Positions 4,849 to 12,221 of a stretch of 15,988 bases of DNA are shown here, piece by piece. Each line of letters begins with the position of its first letter. Position 1 is the stretch's first letter. A program made the position numbers and the translations under genes. Below the pieces are notes generated by a model that was not told the origin of the DNA, made no database searches, and was given only the letters and a program-made list of their open reading frames with translations. This DNA comes from DASVEE01 sp036399695 (lineage in GTDB: Bacteria > Acidobacteriota > Thermoanaerobaculia > Gp7-AA8): assembly GCA_036399695.1 (NCBI GenBank), contig DASWMP010000154.1:1-15988 (forward strand). The letters run 5' to 3'.

Positions 4849-6714
4849 ATGCTGAAGCGTGCGCTGCTCGTCGTCGTCCTTTTCCTTGCCGCAATCCCCT
4901 CATTCGGCCAGCAACTCTACGAGGGGGAGATTCGCCAGCTCGAACAATTCGTCGAAGAGCACATGCGCGAGACCAAGATGCCGGCCCTCTCGATCGCCAT
5001 CGTGAAGGACGGTTTCCGCTGGTCGAAAGGCTTCGGCTACGCCGACCTGGAGAACCAGGTTCCGGCCACGGCGCAGTCGTCGTACCGCATGGCTTCCGTG
5101 ACGAAGCCGATGACGGCCGTCGCGGTGATGAAGCTCGTCGAGCAGGGGAAGATCGACCTCGACGCGGAAGTGCAGACGTACGTGCCCTTCTTTCCGCGCA
5201 AGCAGTACCCGGTCACGATCCGCCAGCTCCTCGCGCACCTCGGCGGGATCAGTCATTACAAGAACTACGAGGCCGAGGGGCGGATTCGCGAGCCGAAGAC
5301 GACGCGGGAGTCGGTCGCCATCTTCCAGGACTGGGATCTGGTCGTGGAGCCGGGCACGCAATACCGCTACTCCAGCTACGGCTACAACCTCCTCGGCGCG
5401 GTGATCGAGGGTGCTTCCGGCCGTTCATACGGTGACTACATGCGCGACGAGGTGTGGGGCCCGCTCGGCATGACCGACACGCGCATGGACGATCCTCGCG
5501 CTGTGATCCCGAACCGCGTCCACGGCTACGTGCTGGAGAAGGGGACGCTCCGCAATTCGGAGTACGTCGACATCAGCAGCCGCTTCGCCGGCGGTGGCAC
5601 GCGCTCGACCGTCGTCGACATGCTCAAGTTCGTCGAAGGCGTGGACGCCGGCAAGGCGGTGACGCGGATGACCGTCGACACGATGTGGACGCCGCAGCAG
5701 ACGCGCGACGGCAAGACCATCTCGTACGGGCTCGGCTTCGGCGTGGTGCCGCAGAACGGCCGCTTCTTCGTCGCCCACAGCGGCTCGCAGCAGGAGACGC
5801 GCACGACGTTCGGCTACATGCCCGGCGCGCACTTCGCGTTCGCCCTGGCCACGAACTTCGAGGACGCGAACCTCGACGTCCTCGCCAACCGCCTCGTCAC
5901 GCTCTTCCTCGGCGACACGCTGAACCTGGCGTATCACGTCCCCGGCAAATCGCAGCGCGGCATGCTGAACGTGATGGACCGGACCTGGAACCGCGGCCTC
6001 GCGCACTGGGACCGTTTCGGCAGGACGAACGGTGAGGACCTCGCCGCCGCCTTCCGCCACTTCAACGCCGCCGTGAAGAGCGGCGACGCGTCAAAGTACC
6101 CGCCACTCATCGCGGTCGGCTCGGCCATGGCCGCGGAGCTCGCGCGCAGCGGGGCTGATCTCGGGCAGTACCACCGGGACGCGGAGCTGGCGTTCTTCGA
6201 CGACTACATCCGCCTGTACAAGACGTCGAAAACGATCCCCCCCGCGCACCGCTTCGACCCCGCCTTCGAGACGCAGATCGCCAGATGGCGCCGCGACTGG
6301 GACCGGCTCTGGACCGCCGAGGTGAAGGCGTTCTCGATCGAGGACGTCGCGGACATCGACGTGCTGGACAAGGCAATCCGGCCGCGGCTCGCCGTCTCGT
6401 CGATCGCACCCGATTACACCGAGGCGCTGGTGGACCTCGGCCAGAACGCGAGCCTGCGCCGCGACCACGCCACGGCCATGCGCGTAGCGACGACACTGCT
6501 GACGCTGTACCCGGAGAGCGACGTCGCGAACGGCTTCGGCGGCATCGCCGAGATTTTATTCGGCGACGTCGCGAAAGGCCGCGCGCTGATCGCCAAATCA
6601 CGCACGATCGACGCAACCGGCTACGTAAACCCGCGCCGCCTGACGGCAATCGCCGGAGAGTTGGAACGCGCCGGCTACAAGGAAGGCGCCGCGGAGCTGC
6701 GGGCAATCAAGTAG
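4849..6714 (+). CDS. Secreted serine hydrolase (beta-lactamase / class C PBP fold) with helical C-terminal part
   Basis: A 621-residue exported serine hydrolase. Residues 1-20 form a signal peptide ending PSFG-QQ. The beta-lactamase-like domain spans about 25-355: the SxxK nucleophile motif is SVTK (Ser83, Lys86), the YxN-type motif is YSS at 174-176 followed by YGYNLLG, and the third motif is HSG at 310-312. These give the usual serine-acylation site; substrates in this family range from peptides to esters, so none is assigned. Residues about 360-621 are helical; near 525-620 they resemble TPR-like pairs (DLGQNASLRRDHATAM, YKEGAAELRAIK). That makes the protein longer than a single-domain class C enzyme (about 380). 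The start is supported by the signal peptide; there is no Shine-Dalgarno. It converges on the ankyrin gene. Confidence 0.9.
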   Translation: MLKRALLVVVLFLAAIPSFGQQLYEGEIRQLEQFVEEHMRETKMPALSIAIVKDGFRWSKGFGYADLENQVPATAQSSYRMASVTKPMTAVAVMKLVEQGKIDLDAEVQTYVPFFPRKQYPVTIRQLLAHLGGISHYKNYEAEGRIREPKTTRESVAIFQDWDLVVEPGTQYRYSSYGYNLLGAVIEGASGRSYGDYMRDEVWGPLGMTDTRMDDPRAVIPNRVHGYVLEKGTLRNSEYVDISSRFAGGGTRSTVVDMLKFVEGVDAGKAVTRMTVDTMWTPQQTRDGKTISYGLGFGVVPQNGRFFVAHSGSQQETRTTFGYMPGAHFAFALATNFEDANLDVLANRLVTLFLGDTLNLAYHVPGKSQRGMLNVMDRTWNRGLAHWDRFGRTNGEDLAAAFRHFNAAVKSGDASKYPPLIAVGSAMAAELARSGADLGQYHRDAELAFFDDYIRLYKTSKTIPPAHRFDPAFETQIARWRRDWDRLWTAEVKAFSIEDVADIDVLDKAIRPRLAVSSIAPDYTEALVDLGQNASLRRDHATAMRVATTLLTLYPESDVANGFGGIAEILFGDVAKGRALIAKSRTIDATGYVNPRRLTAIAGELERAGYKEGAAELRAIK

Positions 6715-6742
6715 CAGGAGCGTGAGCCACGCCTTCCCGAGA

Positions 6743-6812
6743 GGACCAATGGGACAGATGGGACAGATGAGAGGCCCATGAGTCCCATAGGTCCTATTGG
6801 TCCCATCGGTCC
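6743..6812. repeat. Nonamer-repeat hairpin between convergent genes
   Basis: The left arm holds GGGACAGAT twice (6751-6768) and begins GGACCAAT. The right arm holds 9-bp units GTCCCATAG, GTCCTATTG and GTCCCATCG, ending GTCC. Bases 6743-6772 pair without gaps to 6783-6812, with 5 mismatches and 2 G-T wobbles over 30 positions. The block lies between the serine hydrolase stop (6714) and the ankyrin gene stop (6819), six bases from the latter. A bidirectional terminator is plausible, but the nonamer build links it to the repeats at 1143-1160. Confidence 0.8.
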
Positions 6813-6818
6813 ACCCTT

Positions 6819-8216
6819 CTACTTCAACGCGACCTGCGACGTCACTGGCGCGCAGTTGCCGATCCTGCCCGTCACCTTCACCTTGCCACCGGCCTTGATC
6901 CCGTCCAGCAGCGAGAGCGGGACGCGCGTGGTCAGGATACCGGCTTCCATGGAGGCGTCCGGCGTCTGTTCCGACTCCAGGCTCGACGTGTCTACGTCCT
7001 CTTCGCCCTTCTTCAGGTCAACCGACATCGAGAGGCCGTACACGTTCTTCTGCTTCTGGTTTTTCTCGCTGTCGAGGTAGTAGATCGGCACTGACGTGCC
7101 GTACTCCATGTAATCGAGCGTGTACGCGCCGATCGTGTACGTCGGGGCGACGAAGCCTTCGTAGGTGTATTTGGTGGCGGTGTCGGCGCGGTTCACGAGG
7201 CCGCCGCCGAGATACCAGTTGATGGGCTTCGGGTAGAGGGTGGTGATGACGAGGGCGTCGCCGTCGACGTCGACATACGCGTCGACATTGCCGCCGAGGG
7301 CTTTGCACGGCATCGAGATCTTCGAGCCGGCGGCCTTCGGGCGGTCCCACTTGCCGGTCAGGAGTGAGACCACCTCAGTGCTCTCGTTCTCCTGCGCCCG
7401 CTGGACGGCGGTCTTGCCTTCCTTGTCCTTCAGCGCTGGATCGGCACCGTGGCGCAGCAGGTCCATGACGATCTGGCTGTCGCCGTTGTAAGAGGCGATC
7501 GTCAGTGGCGTCCAGCCATCCGAGTCGGTGGCGTTCAGGTCTGGCTTCGACTTCTCGAGCACGAGGCGGAGGCACTGCAGGTCGCGGCCGTAGGCGGCGG
7601 TCACGAGTGCCGTGTTACCGGTGGGTGTCTTCTTCGTCAGGTCGGCCCCGGCGTCGATCAGACGTTCGGCGACGCTTCCCTTCCCCTGATTCAGGGCGAT
7701 GAAGAGCGCCGAGTATCCGTCGGTATCGACGTTGTCCAGCTCCGGCTTCTTCGCCAGGAGCGCTTCGGTGGTGCGCCATTCGCCGTTCACCGCCGCATAC
7801 ATCAAGGCCGTCCAGCCGTCCTTGTCCTTCGCGTTCAGCTTCGCGCCGGAGGCGAGCAGCACGTTCACCATGTCGTTCTGGCCGCCGCCCGCCGCGGCCA
7901 TGAGCGCCGTGAGGTCGATGTGGTTCGTGGCGTTGACGTCGGCTTTGGCCTTCAGCAGTGCGTCGACGACGGCCTTGTCCTTGTTCCAGAGGTTGGACCA
8001 GGAGGCGAGAATCAGCGGCGTGTTCTTCTTTTCGTCCCGCGCGTTCGGGTCGGCGCCTGCCTTCAGCGCCGCGAGCATGTCGTCGGCTTCACCTTCGGCG
8101 GCGGCGGCCAGGAGCTTTTCGGTCGCCTGCGCGTTGAACTTCTTCGGGGCGGCGTGGATCGAGGAGACAGCGAGGGCGAGGACCACCATCGCGCAGACGG
8201 TTCGAAACACTTGCAT
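6819..8216 (-). CDS. Periplasmic ankyrin-repeat protein
   Basis: A 465-residue exported protein. A signal peptide (MQVFRTVCAMVVLALAVSS, cleavage after HAA near 23) leads into about eight ankyrin repeats over residues 33-290. These show the typical features: TPL or TAL at each repeat start, a central LL, and GADPNA- or GAKLNA-like turns. Repeat 2 has a short insertion (SNLWNKDK). Residues 300-465 form a separate, beta-rich tail with two cysteines (CKALGG and NCAPV) that may form a disulfide; this part was not recognised. Ankyrin arrays mediate protein binding; the partner is unknown. The start is supported by AGGAG at 8223-8227, six bases upstream. The gene diverges from the lipoprotein hydrolase at 8334. 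Confidence 0.93.
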   Translation of the reverse strand: MQVFRTVCAMVVLALAVSSIHAAPKKFNAQATEKLLAAAAEGEADDMLAALKAGADPNARDEKKNTPLILASWSNLWNKDKAVVDALLKAKADVNATNHIDLTALMAAAGGGQNDMVNVLLASGAKLNAKDKDGWTALMYAAVNGEWRTTEALLAKKPELDNVDTDGYSALFIALNQGKGSVAERLIDAGADLTKKTPTGNTALVTAAYGRDLQCLRLVLEKSKPDLNATDSDGWTPLTIASYNGDSQIVMDLLRHGADPALKDKEGKTAVQRAQENESTEVVSLLTGKWDRPKAAGSKISMPCKALGGNVDAYVDVDGDALVITTLYPKPINWYLGGGLVNRADTATKYTYEGFVAPTYTIGAYTLDYMEYGTSVPIYYLDSEKNQKQKNVYGLSMSVDLKKGEEDVDTSSLESEQTPDASMEAGILTTRVPLSLLDGIKAGGKVKVTGRIGNCAPVTSQVALK

Positions 8217-8290
8217 TCACAACTCCTGTCGTTGGGGGCTGGACCAATGTGGGGAGCCTAAGCCGGTTCGGCTGTGATTCAGCGCACGGG

Positions 8291-8310
8291 ACGGGCAGAA
8301 TATGGCCCGT
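8291..8310. promoter_or_regulatory. Inverted repeat ACGGGC-N8-GCCCGT in a divergent promoter region
   Basis: A perfect 6-bp inverted repeat around an AT-rich centre (agaatatg), between the ankyrin gene and the hydrolase gene. A smaller hairpin, AGCCG-gtt-CGGCT, lies at 8261-8273. The spacing suits a dimeric regulator site, but a chance match is quite possible. Confidence 0.25.
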
Positions 8311-8333
8311 TCTCTGCGTTCGGAGAAAGCATG

Positions 8334-9419
8334 ATGCGCCGTTTGCTGCTCCCCGCTCTGCTTTTCACTTTTGCCGCCTGCGCGTCCAGACCGGATCAGA
8401 CCGCCATCGAGATGGCTGATCCCTCCGCGCCCCGTTCCTATACGGCCGAGGCGGCGAGGAATCCGGTCGGTGTGATCCCGGCCGCCACGCTGCGCGATAC
8501 GCAGCGCAATAAAGACATCGAGCTCTTCATCGAGTACCCGACGAAGGGCGGCCCGTCGCCGCTGATCGTCTGGTCGCACGGCTTCGGCGGCTCGAGCCGG
8601 GGCTACGTCGGCCTCAGCTCTTACTGGGCGGCGAACGGCTACGTCGTCATCAAGCCGACGCATGCCGATGCCGGCCGGACGCTGGAGGGGACGGACCTCG
8701 GCGCTGCCCAGACCGCGGCCGACTGGCGCAACCGCGCCACCGACATCCGCGTCATCCTCGACTCACTCGACACCCTCGTGCGCCAGTATCCGGAGCTGGA
8801 GGGGAAGATCGACCGTGAGCGCATCGGCGTCGGCGGCCACTCCTACGGCGCCTTCACGGCCATGCTGCTCTCCGGCGCCCGCGCCGGCGGCGAGACCTTC
8901 GCCGATCCGCGCATCGACGGCGTCATCGCCATGTCGCCGCAGGGGCCGAACGAGGCGCTCGGCCTGACGACTGAATCGTGGACGAACGTGCGCATCCCCG
9001 TGCTCTACATGACCGGCTCGCTCGACCAGGGCGCCACGGACGTGCAGACGCCGGAGTGGCGCCGCCAGGCCTTCGAGCTTTCGCCGGCCGGGGACAAGTG
9101 GTTCGTCTCCATCGAGGGAGCGCGGCACTCGTCGTTCGCCGGGCAGGTCGCGAACATCACGACCGAGGACCTGCGCACGCCGCCGCAGCGAACCACGCGA
9201 GATCCGCGCGACCCGCGCGATCCCCGCGACCCGATGACGCGCCAGCAGCAACAGCAGCGCGGCAGCAGCTCCGGCTTCCTCCGCGACCGGGCCGTCTTCG
9301 GCACCATCCGCACGACGTCTCTCGCGTTCTGGGACGCGTACGTGCGCAAGGAAGCCTCGGGCACCGAGTACCTGCGCGGCCTCACGTCCCGCGGCGACCT
9401 GCAGGTGGTGACGAAGTAA
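8334..9419 (+). CDS. Alpha/beta-hydrolase lipoprotein (dienelactone hydrolase / PAF-acetylhydrolase-like)
   Basis: A 361-residue exported hydrolase. The signal peptide ends FAAC with Cys16 as likely lipid site; position -3 is Phe rather than the usual Leu. Catalytic features of the alpha/beta fold are visible: HGFGG at 82-86 (oxyanion region), nucleophile Ser170 in GHSYG, likely Asp231 in GSLDQG, and His265 in GARHSSF. An insert at 289-310 carries four RDP repeats and a glutamine run, probably a flexible surface loop before the last helix. The substrate is unknown; ester or lipid hydrolysis is the family-level expectation. ATG codons at 8331 and 8334 are both possible; 8334 has better spacing to the GGAGA at 8322-8326. 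The reading back to GTG 8274 is rejected because the signal peptide starts later. Confidence 0.88.
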   Translation: MRRLLLPALLFTFAACASRPDQTAIEMADPSAPRSYTAEAARNPVGVIPAATLRDTQRNKDIELFIEYPTKGGPSPLIVWSHGFGGSSRGYVGLSSYWAANGYVVIKPTHADAGRTLEGTDLGAAQTAADWRNRATDIRVILDSLDTLVRQYPELEGKIDRERIGVGGHSYGAFTAMLLSGARAGGETFADPRIDGVIAMSPQGPNEALGLTTESWTNVRIPVLYMTGSLDQGATDVQTPEWRRQAFELSPAGDKWFVSIEGARHSSFAGQVANITTEDLRTPPQRTTRDPRDPRDPRDPMTRQQQQQRGSSSGFLRDRAVFGTIRTTSLAFWDAYVRKEASGTEYLRGLTSRGDLQVVTK

Positions 9420-9450
9420 TCGGGGGAGCGGGCTAGCCGGCCGTTTGCAT

Positions 9451-9464
9451 CGCTCTTCGGAGCG
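9451..9464. terminator. UUCG-tetraloop hairpin between convergent genes
   Basis: CGCTC-TTCG-GAGCG is a 5-bp stem capped by a very stable cUUCGg loop. It lies in the 60-bp gap between the hydrolase stop (9419) and the ATPase stop (9480). Such a hairpin can serve both strands, but no T-run follows, so its strength is uncertain. Confidence 0.45.
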
Positions 9465-9479
9465 CTTCGAGGCGGCACC

Positions 9480-10727
9480 TCACTCCATCTTCGTTATCGT
9501 CTCACGCGTCGGATCTTTCTGGAGGAGCACGCGAAGTGCCATTGCGAATCGTGCATCTTTGAATTCATAGGACGAGCCTTTCGCCGAGCGTTTGATGATC
9601 GGCTTTCCGCCATTCGCCAGTTCTCCGAGCATCTGTCCCACCGCCAGCGTCGTGTCAGCCGTACTCTTAGGGAACTCGCTACGCAACATCGATTCGACTT
9701 CGTTGATACTGAAAACGCGCTTCTCCATCTTGCCGAGCACGTAGAGGACCTGATTGCGCCGGCCGATCTTCGTCTCGCGCTCATTCATCCATGATGCGAT
9801 GAGCACCGAGGCTTCGCTCAATCCTCTTTTTAGCCAGTGTCCGTCCGCCTGGACGAGTTGCGCATTGCTACCAACCCATCCCGCATCCTCAACGACGTAG
9901 CCTAACTGCTCGCAGTACTCCTGGACATGCTGAGCAAATCCCATCGTTACGCGTGCGACATGGCGTTGCCAGACCTCGAGCGTCTCATCGTCGAGATCGA
10001 CCTTCAGCAGGCCCACGAAGCCCTTCTTCACGAGCGCAGCAACCTGCTGCTCCGTGAGGCTGGACACTTCCGACATCTCAGCCACACGATTGGCAACGCT
10101 CGCATGCGTTCCGAGGAAGTACTCCTTGACACCGGAGGGCACGCCGACGATCAGCAGCTTCACCTCGTACTGCGCGTACCGCTTGTCGTCCAGTAGCGTG
10201 ACGATCGATGCAAGCTCCGACATCAGCGCTTCGGACTTGAAGATCATCTCGAGATTGTCGATCACCAGAACGCTGAGCCGTCGCCCTGCGGCGTCACGCA
10301 TGAAGCGAAAGCATTCCAGCAGCGGGTCCAGCTCTGCAAACTCGTAGTTTCTCGTGCTCGTGAGCCCACCCTCGGCGATAACGGCACTGATTCCGGCGGA
10401 TTTCTCCTCGGATACTTCCGTAAGACGCTTAGGTGCTTCGAGAGCGATTACCTGCTTAATCTCTGCCGTCAGAGAGCCAAACCTAAGGGCATTAGCGCAG
10501 TTTGCAGACAAGCTATACGCGTCCAGGTCGGCGATGACCTTCTTGTATAGCCAAGATTTCCCACATCCGCTCTCGCCGAAGATGATCGTGTGGAGCGAAC
10601 CTGCGAGCGCACGCCGCAGCTCCTTCTCCAGATCGGGACGTTCGACGTACACATCTCGATTCACGTCGGTCCTGCGCGGCGTGAAAACTTCATTAACAGC
10701 CAGGCGACGCCCAAACATGGACTGCAT
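9480..10727 (-). CDS. AAA+/STAND-like P-loop ATPase with C-terminal winged helix
   Basis: A 415-residue cytosolic ATPase. The N-terminal VFTPRRTDVNRDVYVERPDLEKEL (split as VFTPRRTDV and YVERPDLEKEL) resembles the entry segment of Orc1/Cdc6- and STAND-type ATPases. Walker A is FGESGCGKS (50-58). Walker B is LVIDN (154-158) with Glu160 nearby. A sensor-1-like strand LLIVGVP lies at 191-197. Residues about 322-400 look like a winged-helix domain. No effector domain is fused. The specific function is unknown; DNA transactions or phage defence are possible. Hand-counted GC for 10381-10500 is about 53%, against 67% for 14461-14520, so recent transfer is plausible. The ATG at 10718 is an alternative start, with TATCAT seven bases before it. 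The gene follows the DUF6265 gene by 68 bases. Confidence 0.85.
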   Translation of the reverse strand: MQSMFGRRLAVNEVFTPRRTDVNRDVYVERPDLEKELRRALAGSLHTIIFGESGCGKSWLYKKVIADLDAYSLSANCANALRFGSLTAEIKQVIALEAPKRLTEVSEEKSAGISAVIAEGGLTSTRNYEFAELDPLLECFRFMRDAAGRRLSVLVIDNLEMIFKSEALMSELASIVTLLDDKRYAQYEVKLLIVGVPSGVKEYFLGTHASVANRVAEMSEVSSLTEQQVAALVKKGFVGLLKVDLDDETLEVWQRHVARVTMGFAQHVQEYCEQLGYVVEDAGWVGSNAQLVQADGHWLKRGLSEASVLIASWMNERETKIGRRNQVLYVLGKMEKRVFSINEVESMLRSEFPKSTADTTLAVGQMLGELANGGKPIIKRSAKGSSYEFKDARFAMALRVLLQKDPTRETITKME

Positions 10728-10750
10728 GATATCGAAAACGCGCGGGTTGC

Positions 10751-10777
10751 GACTTCACCCCGCCGTGACTTCGACCC
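10751..10777. promoter_or_regulatory. Direct repeat GACTTCrnCCC upstream of the ATPase gene
   Basis: GACTTCACCCC (10751-10761) and GACTTCGACCC (10767-10777) repeat with a 16-bp period in the 68-bp gap before the ATPase start. Repeats at this spacing can be activator or repressor sites. Nothing else in the window supports a specific regulator. Confidence 0.2.
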
Positions 10778-10795
10778 AGCCCCCCGGCCGCGCCA

Positions 10796-11260
10796 CTACT
10801 TGCGCACGTAGGTGAACTCGCTCGTCGTGCGCGCGCCGTCCTTCCACTTCTCCAAAAGGGCGTAGAGCTCGTTGCCGTTCCGGCGATAGGTGAGGCGGAC
10901 CTGCTTGTCCGCGCGCTCGAAGACTGCTTCGTTGGCCTTCATGGAGACGAGCGGCAGCAGCACGGCCTCACCTTTGTCCTCCCGCCCGATCAGGCCGCGG
11001 CCGAAGTGCTTGAGTTTCATCACCGGGCCGGTCTCTTCCTGCTCGATGGTGAGCAACTCGTAGAAGAAGGTCTTGCCGCCCTTCTGCGCTCGGCACATGC
11101 CGAGCAGGCTGTCTCCGGCCGGGGCGGTCCACTGCTCTTCCCAGAACGTTCCGTCCGCCTCCGTCAACGCCCAGCGTCCTTCAAAGAACGCCAGGTCCGA
11201 GACCGTGGCGGCGGAGAGGGGCAGGGTGACGAGCAGCAGCAGCAAAGTAAAAACGCGCAT
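10796..11260 (-). CDS. Secreted DUF6265 family protein
   Basis: A 154-residue exported protein. The signal peptide is MRVFTLLLLLVTLPLSAA. The mature domain begins VSDLAFFEGRWALTE and continues with WEEQWTAPAGDSLLGM and YELLTIEQEE. This is the pattern of the DUF6265 family, small beta-barrel-like proteins of unknown function, recognised here from memory. It is close to full family length. The start at 11260 is supported by the signal peptide and by GGAGA eight bases upstream; the longer reading to 11389 would overlap the regulator gene. It lies 64 bases after the GlxA-type regulator on the same strand and may be co-transcribed with it. No catalytic residues are known for the family. Confidence 0.85.
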   Translation of the reverse strand: MRVFTLLLLLVTLPLSAATVSDLAFFEGRWALTEADGTFWEEQWTAPAGDSLLGMCRAQKGGKTFFYELLTIEQEETGPVMKLKHFGRGLIGREDKGEAVLLPLVSMKANEAVFERADKQVRLTYRRNGNELYALLEKWKDGARTTSEFTYVRK

Positions 11261-11324
11261 GGTGAGATTCTCCTTCAAGTGGATGACGAACGGGGCGGCG
11301 GAGAATCGACAGACGATTCCTGGA

Positions 11325-12221
11325 TCAGTCCCGCGGCGCGCTGCCGAAACACTCCTGCCACAATCGGCGCAACTGCCTGGCCGTGGCAAAGCCGCAGCGC
11401 TGGGCCACCGCTTCCACGGTCAAGCCGGGGTCGTGCAGCAGCGTGCTCGCCAGTTCCAGCCGTACGCGCGTTGAGAAATCCTTGATGGAGATGCCGGTCG
11501 CCTGGCGGAACGTGCGCGTCAGGTTCCTGGGGCTCATCCCCGCCACCTCCGCCAACTCCTCGATCGTGGCGCGGCGCGAGGGGTTGTGGATGATCCAGTC
11601 CTGCGCGCGGTGCACGCCGGGGTGCAGATGCGTGCGGTAGTCGAGATAGACGCTGCGCTGCTCCTGCGCGCCGTCGCGCCGCAGGTAGACGACCATTTCC
11701 CGCGCCACCTCCGCCGCGACCAGCGGCCCGTCCGCCTGCTCGATCAGCGCGAGCGCCATGTCGATGCCGGAGGCGATGCCGGCGCTCGTCGTCACGCCGT
11801 CGCTGACGAACAACCGGTCGGTCAGCACCTTCGCCCGCGGGAAGCGCCGCTGCAGCTCCTCGGTGCGCGACCAGTGCGTCGTGCAGCGGCGGCCGTCGAG
11901 CAGGCCCGCTTCGCCGAGGAGGAACGAACCGGTGCAGACGGAGGCGAGCTGCGCGCCCGAGGCGGCCGCGTCGCGCAGCCAGCGCGTCACCGTCCGCTCC
12001 GGCTGCATCGTCGTCCGGTACGGCATCCCCGGGACGACGATCAGGTCGTCCGCATTCACGTCGCGCAGCGGCTCGAGCTGCGCGAGCATGAGCCCCTGTG
12101 AGGTGCGCACCTCGGGTGTCGTCGCGCAGAAGCGAAGCTGCAGGCGCTTGACTTCACCCAGCGCCTGCAGCGGTCCCGCGAGGTCGAGGATCTCGACCTC
12201 CGGCGTCAGAAGAAAGGTCAC
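11325..12221 (-). CDS. GlxA-type transcriptional regulator (DJ-1/PfpI domain plus AraC HTH)
   Basis: A 298-residue regulator. Residues 1-175 form a DJ-1/PfpI (class I glutamine amidotransferase-like) domain with the nucleophile-elbow cysteine Cys96 in SVCTGS. Residues 215-295 form an AraC-type double helix-turn-helix (IEELAEVAGMSPRNLTRTF, then VEAVAQRCGF). In this family the first domain is thought to sense a ligand and the second binds DNA. The start is GTG at 12221: its first bases overlap the TGA of the upstream hydrolase (GTGA), so translation is probably coupled. The longer reading back to 12422 would lie wholly within the hydrolase and is rejected. It probably controls its own operon or a nearby gene. 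Confidence 0.93.
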   Translation of the reverse strand: MTFLLTPEVEILDLAGPLQALGEVKRLQLRFCATTPEVRTSQGLMLAQLEPLRDVNADDLIVVPGMPYRTTMQPERTVTRWLRDAAASGAQLASVCTGSFLLGEAGLLDGRRCTTHWSRTEELQRRFPRAKVLTDRLFVSDGVTTSAGIASGIDMALALIEQADGPLVAAEVAREMVVYLRRDGAQEQRSVYLDYRTHLHPGVHRAQDWIIHNPSRRATIEELAEVAGMSPRNLTRTFRQATGISIKDFSTRVRLELASTLLHDPGLTVEAVAQRCGFATARQLRRLWQECFGSAPRD

